Shown in pieces: positions 34,459 to 44,018 of a stretch of DNA of 64,000 nt. The translations under genes were made by a program, and so were the position numbers. Below the pieces are notes generated by a model, which was given only the letters and a program-made list of their open reading frames with translations, was not told the origin of the DNA and did not search any database. Source of the DNA: Achromobacter denitrificans NBRC 15125 (GTDB lineage Bacteria; Pseudomonadota; Gammaproteobacteria; Burkholderiales; Burkholderiaceae_B). The stretch lies in assembly GCF_001571365.1 (NCBI RefSeq), contig NZ_BCTQ01000008.1:62001-126000 (forward strand). The letters run 5' to 3'. How positions within the stretch are numbered: the stretch's first letter is position 1; every line of letters starts with the position of its first letter.

Positions 34459-35241
34459 ATGGAAGACGCAATCCTCCTGTCCCGCGACGAGCAACAGATC
34501 GTCACCCTCACGCTGTACAATCCGCTCAAGATGAATGCCATGAACCTGGAAATGTGGCAACGCCTGGGCGATCTGATGCAGGAGCTGGATGCCGACGACT
34601 CGGTGCGCTGCATCGTGGTGCGCGGCGCGGGCGAGCGCGCCTTCTCCGCGGGCGCCGACATCGAGGAGTTTCCGCGCACCCGGCTGAACAAGGCGCAGGC
34701 CATGGCCTACGGCAAGGTGACGCACCGGGCCATGCAGGCGGTCTCGGCCAGCCGGCATCCCACGCTGGCCGTCATCCAGGGCGCCTGCGTCGGCGGCGGG
34801 CTGGAGCTGGCCTCGGTCTGCGACATGCGCCTTTGCGGGGAATCCAGCCGTTTCGGCGCCCCGATCAACCGCCTGGGCCTGGTGATGTCCTATGGCGAGC
34901 TGGGCGGCCTCGTCGCCCTGGCCGGCCCCGCCGTGGCGCTGGAGATCGTGCTGGAAGGCCGCGTGTTCGACGCCGCCGAAGCCCTGCAAAAGGGACTCGT
35001 CAACCGGGTGGTGCCCGACGCCTCGGTGCTGGACGAAGGCGCCGCCGCCGCCCGCCGCATCGCCGCGGGCGCGCCGCTGGTGGCGCGCTGGCACAAGGAC
35101 TTCGTGCGGCGGCTGGCCCTGCCCCAGCCCCTGACGGACTCGGAACAGGAAGTGGCGTACGACTGCTTCGAAACCGAGGACTTCCAGATCGGCTACCGCG
35201 CCTTCCTGGCCAAGCAGCGCCCCGCCTTCATCGGCCGCTGA
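34459..35241 (+). CDS. enoyl-CoA hydratase/isomerase family protein
   Basis: A 260-residue crotonase-fold enzyme with the oxyanion-hole motif GAGERAFSAGADIEEF and the second loop VIQGACVGGGLELASVCDMRL. Crotonases add water to, isomerise or cleave acyl-CoAs. It heads a plus-strand operon with a CoA-transferase and an amidohydrolase, divergent from the sugar-acid operon. Confidence 0.9.
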   Translation: MEDAILLSRDEQQIVTLTLYNPLKMNAMNLEMWQRLGDLMQELDADDSVRCIVVRGAGERAFSAGADIEEFPRTRLNKAQAMAYGKVTHRAMQAVSASRHPTLAVIQGACVGGGLELASVCDMRLCGESSRFGAPINRLGLVMSYGELGGLVALAGPAVALEIVLEGRVFDAAEALQKGLVNRVVPDASVLDEGAAAARRIAAGAPLVARWHKDFVRRLALPQPLTDSEQEVAYDCFETEDFQIGYRAFLAKQRPAFIGR

Positions 35242-35277
35242 TCTCTCCCGCCCACTTTTTCCATCCTTCCGATAGCA

Positions 35278-36498
35278 ATGACTCTTCCTCTTTCCCGAAT
35301 CCGCGTCCTCGACGTCAGCCAGATCATGGCGGGCCCCTATTGCTGCATGCTGCTGGGCGACATGGGCGCCGATGTCATCAAGGTGGAAACGCCGGGCGTC
35401 GGCGACCAGACGCGCCGCGCCATGGGCTTCAAGCTCAAGGGCGAGGACAGCGGCGGCTTCATCGCCCTGAACCGCAACAAGCGCAGCGTCGAAATCGACC
35501 TGAAGAATCCGCAGGGGCTCGAAGCGTTCTACGAGCTGGTGCGCAGCGCGGACGTGCTGGTGGAGAACAACCGCCCCGGCGTCGCCGCCCGGCTGAAGAT
35601 CGACTATCCCACGCTGCAGGCCATCAATCCGCGCCTGGTCTACGCCAGCATTTCCGGTTTCGGGCAGACCGGCCCCTGGGCGCTGCGCCCCGGCCTGGAC
35701 CTGATCGCGCAAGCCAGCTGCGGCGCCATGAGCGTGATGGGCGAGCCCGGCGGCGAACCCATGAAGTCCAGCGTGCCCTTCGCGGACCTGGGCGCGGCGC
35801 TGTTTGCCGCCTACGCCATCCTGAGCGCCGTGATCGGCCGCGGAGAGACCGGCCAGGGCCAATACATCGACGCCTCGCTCTTCGAAACCGCGCTGGGGCT
35901 GTCGATCTGGGAAACCGCCGAATTCTGGGGCACCGGCCGCGTGCCCTCCCCGCTGGGCAGCGCCAACCGCATGAGCGCGCCCTACCAGGCGATCCGCGCC
36001 GCCGACCGCCACCTGGTCATCGGCGCCGCCAACCCCAAGCTGTGGGCCGCCCTGTGCGCGGTGATCGAGCGCCCGGACCTGCTGGCCGACCCGCGCTTCA
36101 CCGACAACGTGGAACGCCTCAAGAACCGGAAGGCGCTGATCGCGCTGCTGGAACAGGAGTTCGCCCGCCGCCCCGCCGCCGAATGGGTGGACCTGCTGCT
36201 GGCCGCCGGCGTGCCCGCCGCCCCCATACAGAATTACGAGGAAGCGCTGGACTGCGAACAGGCCCGGGCCCGCGACATGGTCATGGAGGGAGAACATCCC
36301 ATCGAAGGCAAGGTCAAGATGCTCGGCTTCCCCGTCAAGCTGCGGGGCACGCCGCAACAGATCCGCCGCGTCGCGCCCCTGCTCGGCGCGCACACCCAAG
36401 AGGTCTTCTCGGAACTGGGCCTGTCGGCCGAACGCATCGAGCGGCTGCAGGCCGCCGGCGCGTTTGGCGCGCGCGGCAAAACCGCCGTGCCCGCATAA
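35278..36498 (+). CDS. CaiB/BaiF family CoA-transferase (class III)
   Basis: A 406-residue class III CoA-transferase. Visible motifs are LSRIRVLDVSQIMAGPYCCMLLGDMGADVIKVE at the N-terminus and the catalytic aspartate in RPGLDLIAQASCGAMS. It would activate a free acid for the neighbouring enoyl-CoA hydratase. It is 36 bp downstream of that gene. Confidence 0.9.
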   Translation: MTLPLSRIRVLDVSQIMAGPYCCMLLGDMGADVIKVETPGVGDQTRRAMGFKLKGEDSGGFIALNRNKRSVEIDLKNPQGLEAFYELVRSADVLVENNRPGVAARLKIDYPTLQAINPRLVYASISGFGQTGPWALRPGLDLIAQASCGAMSVMGEPGGEPMKSSVPFADLGAALFAAYAILSAVIGRGETGQGQYIDASLFETALGLSIWETAEFWGTGRVPSPLGSANRMSAPYQAIRAADRHLVIGAANPKLWAALCAVIERPDLLADPRFTDNVERLKNRKALIALLEQEFARRPAAEWVDLLLAAGVPAAPIQNYEEALDCEQARARDMVMEGEHPIEGKVKMLGFPVKLRGTPQQIRRVAPLLGAHTQEVFSELGLSAERIERLQAAGAFGARGKTAVPA

Positions 36499-36538
36499 GC
36501 GGTACATTTCCATCGACCCTCCGCGGCATTACCCGGCC

Positions 36539-37468
36539 ATGAACCCTGCAGACAACGACATTCCGGCATTCATCGATGCGCATCAGCACTTCTGGGACCT
36601 CGACCGGAATCCCTATCCGTGGTTGCAGGGCGAGACCGTCGAAGGCTTCCGCTATGGCAGCTACGAAGCGCTGCGGCGCAACTACCTGCCGGAGGACTAC
36701 GCGGCCGACACCCGGGGCTGCGCGCCCATGGCCACCGTCCACATCGAAGCGGAATGGGATCGCCGCGGACCCGTGGACGAAACCCGCTGGCTGACCGCGT
36801 TGGCAGAGCGCCATCAGCGCCCCACGGTCCTGGTCGCGCACGCCGATCTGGGCGCGCCGGATGCCGGGGAGGTCCTGGCGGCCCAGGCCGCGTTCGACAT
36901 GGTCCGCGGCATCCGCCACAAGCCCGCCGCGTCGCCTCGCGCCGACGGCGCCCGCCGCGGCCAGCCGGGATCGATGGACGATGCCCGCTGGCGCGACGGC
37001 TATGCGCAGTTGCAGCGGTTCGGCCTGTCGTTCGACCTCCAGGCGCCGTGGTGGCATCTGGAACAGGCCCTGGAACTAGCGCGCGATTTTCCGGCCACCA
37101 CGCTGATCCTCAACCACACCGGCCTGCCTTCGGATCGCAGCCCGCAAGGGCTGGCGGGCTGGCGCAAGGCGCTGGAAACCCTGGCCCTGGCGCCCAACGC
37201 CGCCCTGAAGATATCGGGGCTGGGCCAGCTCGACTCGCCATGGTCGGCGCAGGCCAACATTCCGTTGATCCGGACCGCCATCTCCCTCTTCGGCCCCGAG
37301 CGCTGCATGTTCGCCAGCAATTTCCCGGTAGACAGCCTCGTCGCCAGCTACCCCGCCATCGTGGCGGCCTTCGCCGAGGCCATCGCGCCCCTGGCGCCCG
37401 CGCAACGGCACGCGCTGTGGGCCGGCAACGCGGCCCGCATTTATCGGATCGGCGCGAACGCGCCGTGA
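36539..37468 (+). CDS. amidohydrolase-2 family metal-dependent hydrolase
   Basis: A 309-residue TIM-barrel hydrolase with the N-terminal HxH metal motif FIDAHQHFWDL, a central LILNHTGLPSD, and the terminal Asp region FASNFPVDSL. It is close to lactone hydrolases such as those acting on sugar lactones (COG3618). The ATG at 36539 was selected over an upstream in-frame start that overlaps the CoA-transferase gene's end. It probably hydrolyses a lactone in the same pathway. Confidence 0.85.
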   Translation: MNPADNDIPAFIDAHQHFWDLDRNPYPWLQGETVEGFRYGSYEALRRNYLPEDYAADTRGCAPMATVHIEAEWDRRGPVDETRWLTALAERHQRPTVLVAHADLGAPDAGEVLAAQAAFDMVRGIRHKPAASPRADGARRGQPGSMDDARWRDGYAQLQRFGLSFDLQAPWWHLEQALELARDFPATTLILNHTGLPSDRSPQGLAGWRKALETLALAPNAALKISGLGQLDSPWSAQANIPLIRTAISLFGPERCMFASNFPVDSLVASYPAIVAAFAEAIAPLAPAQRHALWAGNAARIYRIGANAP

Positions 37469-37487
37469 GCGGCGGCCCGGCCCGCTG

Positions 37488-38405
37488 CTAGGCGGGCGGG
37501 TCGCGAGCCAATTCTTCGCGCATCCAGTCGACGAAGGCCGCGATGCGCGGATCCTCCAGGCGATTGCGCGGGAACACCAGGTAATAGGCGAACTCGATGG
37601 GCAGGCTGTGCTCCGGGAACAGGCGCACCAGCTTGCCGGACGCCAGGTCCTGGCTCACCCAGCTTTTCTTCACCAGCGCCACTCCCTGCCCGTCGATCGC
37701 GGCGTCGATCACCAGGTGGCTGGGCCAGAACGAGGGGCCGCGGGCGGCGTCCAGGTCGTGCACGCCCATGTGCGCCAGCCAGGTGCCCCAGTTCGGGTTG
37801 CTGACGTCATCGTAGGTGCTGTCGTCGTGCAGCAGCACATGGTGCCGAAGATCGGCGAACTCATGGATGGGATGCGGCCCTTGCTGGAGCGCGGGGCTGC
37901 ACACCGCGAACACCTCCACCGGCAGCACCAGCTCCGAGTGCAGCCCGGCATACACGCCGCGTCCGTAGCGGATTTCCATGTCCACGGCATCGCGGGAAAA
38001 ATCCGCCATGAGCTTGGAAGTGGAAACCTTCAAGTCCAGGTCCGGATGCTCGCGGCTGAAGCGGCTCAGGCGCGGGATCAGCCACTTGACGGCAAAGGTC
38101 GGCGGCAGATTGATCTTGAGCAGCGAAGTGCTCTTCTCGCGGTGCAGCTGATAGGTCGCGACCTCCAGTTGCCGGAACGCCTCCTGCACGCCGGGCAGAT
38201 AGGCCTTGCCCGCCGGCGTGAGCGTGAGGGTCTTGGAGTCGCGGACGAACAGGGCGATGCCCAGGTTCTCTTCCAGCGACTTGACCTGATGGCTGACGGC
38301 CGAAGACGTTACGAACAGTTCTTCGGCCGCTTTGGTGAAGCTCATGTGCCGCGCCGACACTTCAAAGGCGCGGAGCGGGTTCAAAGGGGGGATTTTTCTG
38401 GGCAT
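37488..38405 (-). CDS. LysR-family regulator, GcvA type
   Basis: A 305-residue regulator starting MPRKIPPLNPLRAFEVSARHMSF, with HTH SFTKAAEELFVTSSAVSHQVKSLEENLGIALF, the GcvA/DSF subgroup pattern. The effector domain follows. It sits convergent to the amidohydrolase operon with 19 bp between stop codons and upstream, on the same strand, as nothing obvious. Target probably one of the flanking catabolic operons. Confidence 0.9.
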   Translation of the reverse strand: MPRKIPPLNPLRAFEVSARHMSFTKAAEELFVTSSAVSHQVKSLEENLGIALFVRDSKTLTLTPAGKAYLPGVQEAFRQLEVATYQLHREKSTSLLKINLPPTFAVKWLIPRLSRFSREHPDLDLKVSTSKLMADFSRDAVDMEIRYGRGVYAGLHSELVLPVEVFAVCSPALQQGPHPIHEFADLRHHVLLHDDSTYDDVSNPNWGTWLAHMGVHDLDAARGPSFWPSHLVIDAAIDGQGVALVKKSWVSQDLASGKLVRLFPEHSLPIEFAYYLVFPRNRLEDPRIAAFVDWMREELARDPPA

Positions 38406-38551
38406 GAGAGAAGCGCGAATCCATCCGGAATTGCGGAAGCCGCCATTGCCTGCCGATGCCTGCCAATGCGCGGCCTTACAGGGCTCGCCAGGAGCCGCGG
38501 CCGATCGCGGCAGCGTGCCACCGCTGCCGCGTCACTGGATTCTACCCCGCT

Positions 38552-40138
38552 TCAGGGCTGCGTCACGGCGCCGTCCACCAAGCGCCAGAGGCCCTGCGGA
38601 TTGGCGTTTTGCAGGGCGGCCGGCAGCAAGGCGTCCGGAATGTCCTGGTAGCACACCGGGCGCAGGAAACGGTCGATGGCGCTGGCGCCCACCGAGGAGT
38701 ACATGGCGTTGGACGTGGCCGGGAACGGGCCGCCGTGCACCATCGCATGGCACACCTCGACGCCGGTCGGAAAGCCATTGGCCAGGATGCGGCCGCACTT
38801 GCGCTCCAGCACCGGCAGCAGGCGGCGCGCGGCGTCGTGATCGCCCTCGTCCAGGAGCAGGGTCGCCGTGAGCTGGCCTTCGAGCAGCTCGGCCACCTCC
38901 AGCAATTCGTCCAGACTGCTCGCCTTCACCACCACGGACGCCGGGCCGAACATCTCTGCCTGCAGTTCGGGCGTGCGCAAGAGACGCTGCGCGTCCGTCA
39001 CGTACAGCGCGGCCTCGGCCGCATTGGGCTGGCCGGCGGCCTGCGCGCCGCAAGCCACGCGCTCGACCCCTTCCAGGCTGTCCACCTGCGCCCGGCCGCT
39101 CTGGTAGGCGGCGTGGATGCCTGGGGTCAGCATGGTCTGCGCGGCCTTGCCGCTCAAGGCCTGGCCGGCCGCCGACACGAAACGCTGCAGGTCCGGCCCG
39201 TCGATGGCGAGCACCAGGCCGGGGTTGGTGCAGAACTGGCCCGCTCCCAGGGTCAGCGAGTCGGCGAAGCCCTGGGCCAGCGCCTCGGCCCTGGCGGACA
39301 GCGCCCGCGGCAACAGGAACACGGGGTTGATGCTGCTCATCTCGGCATAGACGGGAATCGGCTCGTGGCGGCTGTTGGCGATGCGCAGCAGCGCCAGGCC
39401 GCCCTGGCGCGAGCCCGTGAAGCCCACGGCCTTGATGCCGGGATGCGCCACCAACGCCTCGCCGATCTCGCGACCCGCGCCGATCAGCAGCGAAAAGACG
39501 CCCTCGGGCATGCCCTGCCGCTGCGCGGCCTGCCGCACCGCCCGGCCGACGAGTTCGGACGTGCCCAGGTGCGCGCTGTGCGCCTTCACGACGACGGGCG
39601 CCCCCGCGGCCAGCGCGGACGCGGTATCGCCGCCGGCCACCGAGAAGGCCAGCGGGAAATTGCTGGCGCCGAACACGGCCACCGGACCCAGAGGAATCTT
39701 GGCCAGCCGCAGATCGGCGCGCGGCGCCGGCTGGCGCGCGGGTTGCGCGTTGTCCACGGTGGCGCGCAGGAAATGCCCGTCGCGCACGACCTGCGCAAAC
39801 AGCCGCAGCTGCCCGGTGGTGCGGGCGCGCTCGCCGGTCAGGCGGGCCACGGGCAGGCCGCTCTCGGCATGGGCGCGCTCGATCAGGGCATCGCCCAGCG
39901 CCATGATCTCGTCGGCAATGGCTTCCAGGAACGCGGCGCGGCGCTCCAGCGGCAGGTTGCGATAGGAATCGAAGGCGCTGGTGGCGAGGCCCACGGCGCG
40001 GTCCACGTCCTCGCGCGAGCCCAGGCCGAATGCCGGCTCGGCGATCTCGGCGTTGGTCGCGGGATTGAAAGCGCGCTGGATTCCAGCCTGGCCGCGGACG
40101 GCCTCGCGGCCGATCAACATTTCTCCGGTGGGTTGCAT
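38552..40138 (-). CDS. 2,5-dioxovalerate (alpha-ketoglutarate semialdehyde) dehydrogenase-like aldehyde dehydrogenase
   Basis: A 528-residue aldehyde dehydrogenase. Start [10 protein letters not shown] (40138) is preferred over an ATG 16 codons upstream. It has the nucleotide-binding [24 protein letters not shown], the glutamate in [11 protein letters not shown] and the catalytic cysteine in [13 protein letters not shown]. The sequence and the GQFCTNPGL form are characteristic of the KGSADH/AraE group that oxidises alpha-ketoglutarate semialdehyde to alpha-ketoglutarate. It would complete the pathway begun by the XylX-like dehydratase. It precedes nothing in its operon except upstream MFS and ADH genes. 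Confidence 0.88.
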   Translation of the reverse strand: MQPTGEMLIGREAVRGQAGIQRAFNPATNAEIAEPAFGLGSREDVDRAVGLATSAFDSYRNLPLERRAAFLEAIADEIMALGDALIERAHAESGLPVARLTGERARTTGQLRLFAQVVRDGHFLRATVDNAQPARQPAPRADLRLAKIPLGPVAVFGASNFPLAFSVAGGDTASALAAGAPVVVKAHSAHLGTSELVGRAVRQAAQRQGMPEGVFSLLIGAGREIGEALVAHPGIKAVGFTGSRQGGLALLRIANSRHEPIPVYAEMSSINPVFLLPRALSARAEALAQGFADSLTLGAGQFCTNPGLVLAIDGPDLQRFVSAAGQALSGKAAQTMLTPGIHAAYQSGRAQVDSLEGVERVACGAQAAGQPNAAEAALYVTDAQRLLRTPELQAEMFGPASVVVKASSLDELLEVAELLEGQLTATLLLDEGDHDAARRLLPVLERKCGRILANGFPTGVEVCHAMVHGGPFPATSNAMYSSVGASAIDRFLRPVCYQDIPDALLPAALQNANPQGLWRLVDGAVTQP

Positions 40139-40186
40139 GGAGGTAGGTTCCTGTTCAATGGTTGAAATGGAGGAAGGCGATGGCAT

Positions 40187-41518
40187 TCAGTCGTCCAGCG
40201 GCTGGCCGCTGCGGTCGCGGGCCAGGGATACGGCCACGATGGAGACCAGCGCGCAAGCCGCGAGGAAGAACACCACCGGCACATAGCTGCCGCTGAAATA
40301 GGCGATCAACGCGGTGGCGATCAGCGGCATCGGACCGCCGACCAGCGCCGCTCCGATCTGGTAGCCGAGCGACATGCCGGTGTAGCGGATCGCCGCCGGA
40401 AACGCCTCGGCCAGCAAGGTCCCGATCATGGCGCCGTAGCTGGCCCAGATGATGCCCAGGCCCACCACGATGGCCAGGGCCGCGGCCGGAACGGACTTCT
40501 GGTCCAGCAGCCAGAAATAGGGAAAGATCCACGCGAGAAACGCCACGCTGCCCAGGATGAAGACCTTCTTGCGGCCGATCCTGTCCGACAGGTGCCCGAA
40601 GAACAGCATGAACGGGAACGCGATCAAGGCACACACCAGCACGATGTTGAGAATCGTGGAGCGCGCGAAGCCGTGGTCCATCATGTAGGAGATGGTGAAA
40701 GTCGCGTACAGGAAGAAGGTCGACGTCTCGATGACCTTCGCGCCGATGGCGATCAGCACTTCGCGCCAATGGTGCTGCAGCGTCTCCTTGAGCGGAATGC
40801 GCGCGCTGCCGCGCGTGGCCTGGATCTTCTTGAACGACGGGGTCTCGCCCACGGCATTGCGGATCCACATGCCGATCAGCACCAGCACGATCGACCCCAC
40901 GAAGGGAATGCGCCAGCCCCAGGACAGGAACGCCTCCTCGCTCATGCCGGCGCTCAGCATCGAAGTGATGATGTTGCCCAGGGCCAGGCCCAGCACCGCG
41001 CCGGTCTGCGGCACGGCGCCATAGAAGCCGCGTTTGTTGCGGGGCGAATACTCCACCGCCAGCAGCACGCCGCCGCCCCACTCTCCGCCGAGGGCCAGCC
41101 CCTGCATCAGGCGCAGCACCGTCAGCAGGATGGGCGCGGCCAGGCCGATCTGCGCATAGTTGGGCAACAGCCCCATGAGCACCGTGGACAGGCCCATGAT
41201 GGACAGCGTCATGGCCAGCGTCTTCTTGCGGCCGACGCGATCGCCGATGTGCGAGAAGATCACGCCGCCCAGCGGGCGGATCAGGAACGCCAGCGCGAAG
41301 GTCGCGAGCGCCAGCATCTGGCTCACCAGCGCGTTGTCGCTGGGAAAGAACTGCTTGGCGAAAATAATGGACGACATGGTTCCGTACAGGAAGTAGTCAT
41401 ACCATTCGATGGTGCTGCCGACGGCGCTCCCGAAGAGGGCGCGGCGGCGCTCGGAATCCGGAACCATGGTCTCCTTGGAGCTCATGGAATCCAGTGCGTT
41501 GAGAGAGGTGCTGCTCAT
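40187..41518 (-). CDS. MFS transporter, metabolite:H+ symporter (MHS) family
   Basis: A 443-residue permease with about 12 hydrophobic segments. The N-terminal GSTIEWYDYFLYGTMSSIIF and the loop HIGDRVGRKKTLAMTL are signatures of the MHS family (KgtP, ShiA, ProP). Such carriers import dicarboxylates, aromatic or sugar acids with protons. It is encoded 48 bp upstream of the semialdehyde dehydrogenase on the same strand, suggesting it imports that pathway's acid. Confidence 0.9.
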   Translation of the reverse strand: MSSTSLNALDSMSSKETMVPDSERRRALFGSAVGSTIEWYDYFLYGTMSSIIFAKQFFPSDNALVSQMLALATFALAFLIRPLGGVIFSHIGDRVGRKKTLAMTLSIMGLSTVLMGLLPNYAQIGLAAPILLTVLRLMQGLALGGEWGGGVLLAVEYSPRNKRGFYGAVPQTGAVLGLALGNIITSMLSAGMSEEAFLSWGWRIPFVGSIVLVLIGMWIRNAVGETPSFKKIQATRGSARIPLKETLQHHWREVLIAIGAKVIETSTFFLYATFTISYMMDHGFARSTILNIVLVCALIAFPFMLFFGHLSDRIGRKKVFILGSVAFLAWIFPYFWLLDQKSVPAAALAIVVGLGIIWASYGAMIGTLLAEAFPAAIRYTGMSLGYQIGAALVGGPMPLIATALIAYFSGSYVPVVFFLAACALVSIVAVSLARDRSGQPLDD

Positions 41519-41601
41519 GTCTCCACCTGCTTATTTCTATGATTGGCTGTCGTATCGCCATGCGCGCCCGGCGACCCCGCCGGGGCGCGCACGCATGGAA
41601 G

Positions 41602-42735
41602 TCACATCGATTGCCGCAGCATCTCGACGTAGTCCGCGGCCGAGGCATCCCGCGGATTGGTCCGGTGGCTGTGGTCGGCCAGCGCGCCCTGCACAATGCG
41701 GTCGAACAGATCTTCCGTCACGCCCAGCTGCCCCAGACCCGTGGGCAACTGCAGCGCGCGCGACTTGGCAACCAGGGCGTCCTCGATCGATACCGCGGCC
41801 GGCAGGCCCATGGCCTGCGACAGGCGGGCGATCTTGTCCTCGCGCGCCACCGATTCGGCGCCGCGGTTGTAGCGGATCACGGCAGGCAGCAGGATGGCGT
41901 TGAGCGTGCCATGGTGCAGCTTGGGATTGATGCCGCCCAGAGAATGGCTGAGGCTGTGCACGCAGCCCAGGCCCTTCTGGAACGCCAGCGCGCCCTGCAG
42001 CGAGGCGCTCATCATGTTGGTCCGCGCCTCGACGTCGGCGGGCTCGTGGAAGGCCCGCTCGATGTGGCTCCAGGCGCGCCACAGGCCGTCGAGCGCAATG
42101 CCGTCGGCCGGCGGATTGAACGCCGGCGCCAGGAACGTCTCGATGCAGTGCGCGATCGCGTCCATGCCGGTAGCCGCCGTCAGCCCGGCCGGCAGGCCCA
42201 GCGTCAGCGCCGGATCACAGATCGCCACCTTGGGAATCACGTGCGGAGAGAGGATGCCGACCTTGCGGCCGTCGTCGAGGATGATGATGGCGCCGCGCCC
42301 GACTTCGCTGCCCGTGCCCGCGGTGGTGGGAATGGCCACGATGGGCAGCGTGGCGGCGGTGATGCGCTGGAGCCCGCCTTCGATCAGCGCGAACTGGCGC
42401 AACGGCCCCTCGTGGCGCGCCGCCACGGCCACCGCCTTGGCCAGGTCGATGGACGAACCGCCGCCCACCGCGACGATGCCGTCGCAGCCGGCGGCCTTCA
42501 AGGCTTCGACGCCGGCGCGCACCGCCGACTCGGACGGATTGGGCGGCGTCTCGTTGAACACGGTGCCCCGCTGGCCGAGCACGGATTGCACCTTATCGAC
42601 GATGCCCGCGGCTTCCACGCCCTTGTCCGTCACGATGCAGGGGTTTTGGATCCCCAGCTTCTCGCAAACCTCTTTCAGTTCAGCCAGCGCGCCAGTGCCG
42701 AAACGCACCTCGGTCACGTAATTGATCAAAGCCAT
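41602..42735 (-). CDS. iron-containing alcohol dehydrogenase
   Basis: A 377-residue group III alcohol dehydrogenase. Motifs are VTEVRFGTGALAELKEV, GGGSSIDLAKAVAVAARHEG (NAD binding), PTTAGTGSEVGRGAIII, the metal ligands in GLTAATGMDAIAHCIETF and HSLSHSLGGINPKLHHGTLNAILLP. The sequence is of the 1,3-propanediol/maleylacetate-reductase-like type. It lies at the head of the minus-strand unit 42735-38552 and divergent from a LysR gene, its probable regulator. Confidence 0.9.
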   Translation of the reverse strand: MALINYVTEVRFGTGALAELKEVCEKLGIQNPCIVTDKGVEAAGIVDKVQSVLGQRGTVFNETPPNPSESAVRAGVEALKAAGCDGIVAVGGGSSIDLAKAVAVAARHEGPLRQFALIEGGLQRITAATLPIVAIPTTAGTGSEVGRGAIIILDDGRKVGILSPHVIPKVAICDPALTLGLPAGLTAATGMDAIAHCIETFLAPAFNPPADGIALDGLWRAWSHIERAFHEPADVEARTNMMSASLQGALAFQKGLGCVHSLSHSLGGINPKLHHGTLNAILLPAVIRYNRGAESVAREDKIARLSQAMGLPAAVSIEDALVAKSRALQLPTGLGQLGVTEDLFDRIVQGALADHSHRTNPRDASAADYVEMLRQSM

Positions 42736-42825
42736 ATCGCCTCTTCGTTAAAACAGTTATGCGAGGGGCAGTCTAGGGATGGCTCCCGTTTCGGTACACT
42801 GAGAGCTTGCGATAGAGATATAACT

Positions 42826-42840
42826 TTCACTCATAGTGAA
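42826..42840. promoter_or_regulatory. perfect TTCACT-CAT-AGTGAA dyad between divergent genes
   Basis: A 15-bp perfect inverted repeat with 6-bp arms and a 3-base centre, within the short region between the iron-ADH gene and a LysR gene. It covers the GTG at 42836 that would be the longest possible LysR start, so it is more likely an operator than coding DNA. Probably a LysR autoregulation/activation site. Confidence 0.5.
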
Positions 42841-42865
42841 CACGACCCCGAGCCTGAATTCCGTG

Positions 42866-43789
42866 ATGTCGCGGCTGCATGCCAAGCAGCTGCGGCTGCT
42901 GATCGCCATCGAGGAAAGCGGCTCCCTGCTTGGCGCCGCGGACAAGGTCGGGCTCACCCAGCCCGGTGCGAGCAAGGCCCTGCGCGAGCTGGAACAGACC
43001 TTTCAGGTCGAGCTCTTCGAGCGTACCAACCGAGGGTTAATCCCTAATGAGGCCGGCAAGTGCGTGTTGCGTTTCGCGCGCCTGATCCAGGCCGACATCA
43101 ATAACCTGAGGTTTGAGCTGGACGCGATCGCCAGCGGCGCGGGCGGCCGGCTGGCCATCGGCACCATCATGGGCGCCGTGCCGCTGCTGACCGACGTGAT
43201 TTCCGACTTGCTCCAGCAGCAGCCGCGGATGTCCCTGGAAGTCGTGGAAGACACCAGCGAAACGCTGCTGGGCCTGGTGGACCGCGGCCTGCTGGATGCC
43301 GCCATCTGCCGCTCCTCCGTCAGCAGGAACCCCGACACCTACGAATCGCTCTTCATCAAGGACGAAGCGCTATCGGTGATCGCCAACGTGCATCACCCGG
43401 CCATGGGCGCCAAATCCGTGGAATTGACCGAACTGCAAGACAACCGCTGGGTCGTCTACCGCGCGCATATGCCCATGCGCCGCCTGCTCGAACGCGAATT
43501 CCACGAAGCGCAGCTCAACTTCCCGCTCCACCTCGTCGAAACCACGTCCACCCTGACCACGCTCTCCCTGCTCAGCCGCAACACGGACCTGGTGGCCCTG
43601 GTTTCCGACGACGTGGCGAACTACTTCTGCCGCCACCGCCTCGTCGGCGTGCTGCCCCTGCAACTCAAATCCCGCAGCGAGCCCTACGAGCTGGTCCTGA
43701 GAAAGGGCGCGCCGCGCAGCCCCACGCTCAACCTGTTGCTGGAATCCTTGAACCGCGTCCTGAGCGGCGGCGGCCTTCAGGGCCGCTGA
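42866..43789 (+). CDS. LysR-family regulator, GbpR-like
   Basis: A 307-residue regulator from ATG 42866 (MSRLHAKQLRLLIAIEESGSLLGAADKVGLTQPGASKALRELEQTFQVELFERTNRGLIPNE). The in-frame GTG at 42836 would add 10 residues but overlaps a palindrome. The HTH and its RTNRGL(I/E)PNE continuation resemble GbpR, a regulator of sugar binding protein genes. It is divergent from the iron-ADH/MFS/KGSADH unit and is its likely regulator. Confidence 0.85.
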   Translation: MSRLHAKQLRLLIAIEESGSLLGAADKVGLTQPGASKALRELEQTFQVELFERTNRGLIPNEAGKCVLRFARLIQADINNLRFELDAIASGAGGRLAIGTIMGAVPLLTDVISDLLQQQPRMSLEVVEDTSETLLGLVDRGLLDAAICRSSVSRNPDTYESLFIKDEALSVIANVHHPAMGAKSVELTELQDNRWVVYRAHMPMRRLLEREFHEAQLNFPLHLVETTSTLTTLSLLSRNTDLVALVSDDVANYFCRHRLVGVLPLQLKSRSEPYELVLRKGAPRSPTLNLLLESLNRVLSGGGLQGR

Positions 43790-44018
43790 CCTGCACCGCC
43801 AGGTAGCGCCACACCCCGGTCAACCTTGACATGATGGCAATGTCGAGCGGACTGGGGAGCATGACCGTCCGCGCATGGAATTCACTCTGATTTAAATCCG
43901 CGACCACAGCGCGCAATCCGCCATATGCGGGAAGCGCGTTAGGGCACCATGAGCGCTTTGCGAGGAGGCCTATCTCGATCCATAATTGATCACCCCAGGA
44001 TCGCGTATTGGAGTGACG
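43790..44018. other. intergenic region, nothing recognised
   Basis: 229 bp between a LysR gene and the orphan kinase. No supported ORF, RNA gene or clear terminator was seen. GGAG at 44010-44013 is the ribosome-binding site of the kinase. Confidence 0.4.
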
